Source of the DNA: an uncultured Prevotellaceae bacterium | Lineage (GTDB): Bacteria; Bacteroidota; Bacteroidia; Bacteroidales; Bacteroidaceae | Length of the DNA: 16,463 nucleotides | Direction of reading: 5' to 3' | Assembly: GCA_902800435.1 (NCBI GenBank) | Contig: CADCEQ010000051.1 | Location: 1 to 16,463 of the forward strand | Shown here: positions 15,351 to 16,463 of the stretch, in pieces | Layout: each line of letters opens with the position of its first letter | How positions within the stretch are numbered: position 1 is the stretch's first letter | Made by a program: the position numbers and the translations under genes | The notes under the pieces: generated by a model | What the model was told of the DNA's origin: nothing | What the model saw: the letters and a program-made list of their open reading frames with translations, nothing else | Databases searched by the model: none

Positions 15351-15358
15351 TAACTTTG
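15351..15358 (+). promoter_or_regulatory. -7 promoter box for rpsA
   Basis: TAACTTTG, a match to TAnnTTTG. No clear -33 TTTG is present at 19-21 bp. Transcription from here would give a leader of about 140 nt before the rpsA ATG, far longer than the other leaders in this window. Confidence 0.7.
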
Positions 15359-15361
15359 CAG

Positions 15362-15501
15362 CCGCTTTGCCCAAAAAGGGCAGATAGGAGTCAGAACAGG
15401 CGCTGCTTCTATGGATTATTAACCCGAAAAAACCGACCTGATAAACGTCTGTTCAGGTCAAGCGCCCTCTTCGAGAGAAAGGGCAAAGAGAAAACAAAAT
15501 T
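15362..15501 (+). promoter_or_regulatory. Structured 5' leader of rpsA mRNA, candidate autoregulatory element
   Basis: Complementary segments seen by eye: P1 CTTTGCCC (15365-15372) with GGGCAAAG (15481-15488), 8 bp, closing the whole leader 13 nt before the ATG; P2 GGCGCT (15399-15404) with AGCGCC (15461-15466); P3 GACCTG (15435-15440) with CAGGTC (15454-15459); P4 CTCT (15467-15470) with AGAG (15474-15477). A rival hairpin TGCCC-AAAAA-GGGCA (15368-15382) uses the same left strand as P1, and GAACAG (15394-15399) could pair with CTGTTC (15449-15454) instead of P3. The nesting P1(P2(P3),P4) is consistent with a folded RNA. Feedback by S1 or a small ligand is inference. Confidence 0.55.
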
Positions 15502-16463
15502 ATGTCAGAATTAACAAAGAACGTTAAGCCGCTCGACGACTTCAATTGGGAAGAGTTTGAGAATGGCACCGTAGCGAACGTCAGCAGAGAAGAGCTCGAC
15601 AAGGCCTACGACGAAACCCTGAACAAAGTAGCCGACCATCAGGTAGTTGACGGTAAGGTCATCTCGGTTGACAAGAAGGAAGTTGTTGTCAACATCGGTT
15701 ACAAGAGCGACGGTATCATCCCCGCTTCTGAATTCCGCTACAACCCCGACCTGAAGATTGGCGACACCGTAGAGGTCTACGTGGAGAGCGCTGAGGACAA
15801 GAAGGGTCAGCTGCTGCTGTCGCACAAGAAGGCTCGCCTGAGCAAGGCTTGGGACCGCGTCAATGCTGCCCTCGAGAGCGAGGAGATTGTACAGGGCTTC
15901 ATCAAGTGCCGCACGAAGGGCGGTATGATTGTCGACGTCTTCGGTATCGAGGCATTCCTTCCCGGTTCGCAGATCGACGTTCACCCCATACGTGACTACG
16001 ACCAGTTCGTTGGTAAGACGATGGAGTTCAAAATTGTGAAGATCAACCAGGAGTTCCGCAACGTCGTCGTCTCGCACAAGGCTCTCATCGAAGCCGAGCT
16101 CGAGGCACAGAAGAAGGAGATCATCGGCAAGCTCGAGAAGGGTCAGATTCTGGAAGGTACTGTCAAGAACATCACCTCGTACGGCGTATTCGTCGACCTG
16201 GGCGGTGTGGACGGACTCATCCATATCACCGACCTGAGCTGGGGCCGCGTCGACGATCCGAAGAAGGTTGTCGAGCTCGACCAGAAGATCAATGTTGTTA
16301 TCCTCGACTTCGACGAGGAGAAGAAGCGCATCGCTCTGGGTCTGAAGCAGCTCACTCCTCATCCTTGGGATGCTCTCGACCAGAACCTGAAGGTGGGCGA
16401 CAAGATCACCGGCAAGGTGGTTGTCATCGCCGACTACGGTGCATTCGTAGAGGTTCAGCCTGG
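15502..16463 (+). CDS. rpsA: 30S ribosomal protein S1, 3' end outside window
   Basis: 320 codons are visible before the edge. After an acidic N-terminal segment (1-45) come S1-type OB-fold RNA-binding domains at about 46-110, 128-193 and 214-283, with a fourth beginning near 298. Domain 3 has the classic GTVKNITSYGVFVDLGG...GLIHITDLSW, and domain 4 begins KITGKVVVIADYGAFVEV. S1 helps mRNA bind the 30S subunit; in this phylum the anti-Shine-Dalgarno route is weak, so its role in start recognition may be larger. Codons are of highly expressed type (many GGT, GTT, GCT) compared with the GGC/GTC-rich neighbours. The leader before ATG is A-rich with no Shine-Dalgarno site. Full-length homologues have about 590 residues and six domains, so roughly half is missing. 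Confidence 0.97.
   Translation, partial: MSELTKNVKPLDDFNWEEFENGTVANVSREELDKAYDETLNKVADHQVVDGKVISVDKKEVVVNIGYKSDGIIPASEFRYNPDLKIGDTVEVYVESAEDKKGQLLLSHKKARLSKAWDRVNAALESEEIVQGFIKCRTKGGMIVDVFGIEAFLPGSQIDVHPIRDYDQFVGKTMEFKIVKINQEFRNVVVSHKALIEAELEAQKKEIIGKLEKGQILEGTVKNITSYGVFVDLGGVDGLIHITDLSWGRVDDPKKVVELDQKINVVILDFDEEKKRIALGLKQLTPHPWDALDQNLKVGDKITGKVVVIADYGAFVEVQP

Larger units (their letters stand above)
15111..15501. other. Divergent intergenic region, lysE / rpsA
   Basis: This 391-bp stretch has no convincing protein gene. From left to right it holds the lysE promoter, a three-unit 21-bp repeat, an AT-rich segment (15250-15315), a 6-bp inverted repeat, the rpsA -7 box and a structured leader. 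A 78-codon minus-strand frame (15080-15316) is rejected because it overlaps the lysE start and includes the repeat. Confidence 0.7.

Noticed and set aside
15511..16362. Minus-strand frame of 283 codons opposite rpsA
   Set aside because: Composition (Leu/Val/Asp-rich) is the mirror of rpsA codons; no start signal or family resemblance.

Overview
The window looks like chromosomal DNA of a GC-rich member of the Bacteroidales, most probably Prevotellaceae. The evidence is the recurring Bacteroidetes -7 promoter box (TAnnTTTG, seen five times), the near absence of Shine-Dalgarno sites, a DUF4924 protein, and protein sequences that read like Prevotella/Bacteroides housekeeping families. I see no phage, insertion sequence, CRISPR array, tRNA or rRNA.

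Layout. Bases 1-1179 (minus) hold the 5' part of an outer-membrane beta-barrel gene. It is divergent from nth (endonuclease III, plus), and the two share a 97-bp control region with mirrored promoters. nth converges on, and overlaps by 9 bp, a minus-strand pair: a shortened DnaJ/CbpA-type co-chaperone followed by a HAD phosphatase. A 287-bp divergent region with three 22-bp repeats precedes a plus-strand run: secreted 5'-nucleotidase, NudC NAD(H) pyrophosphatase, RadA, and a tiny secreted protein made almost only of a dockerin module. That run meets, with 9 bp between stop codons, a seven-gene minus-strand directon transcribed from about 15.1 kb down to 7.8 kb: LysE-type exporter, DUF4924 protein, RfbD (dTDP-4-dehydrorhamnose reductase), RF3 (prfC), TsaC/Sua5, BaiN-like flavoprotein, and a CLC chloride transporter with a CBS pair. 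Four of its six junctions overlap by 1 or 4 nt. The last gene is plus-strand rpsA (ribosomal protein S1), cut by the window edge and preceded by a 140-nt leader with strong, partly competing RNA helices.

How the genes work together. Most products are core functions: DNA repair (Nth, RadA), nucleotide and NAD turnover (5'-nucleotidase, NudC), protein folding (DnaJ), and translation (RF3, TsaC for tRNA t6A, S1). The two large runs look like housekeeping operons rather than dedicated pathways.

I do not see an obviously new multi-gene system. The least explained items are the rpsA leader RNA, two unrelated three-unit arrays of 21-22 bp in intergenic DNA, the mirrored divergent promoter, the DnaJ that appears to lack its first C-terminal domain, the orphan dockerin protein, and the CLC protein with valine at the internal proton-glutamate position.
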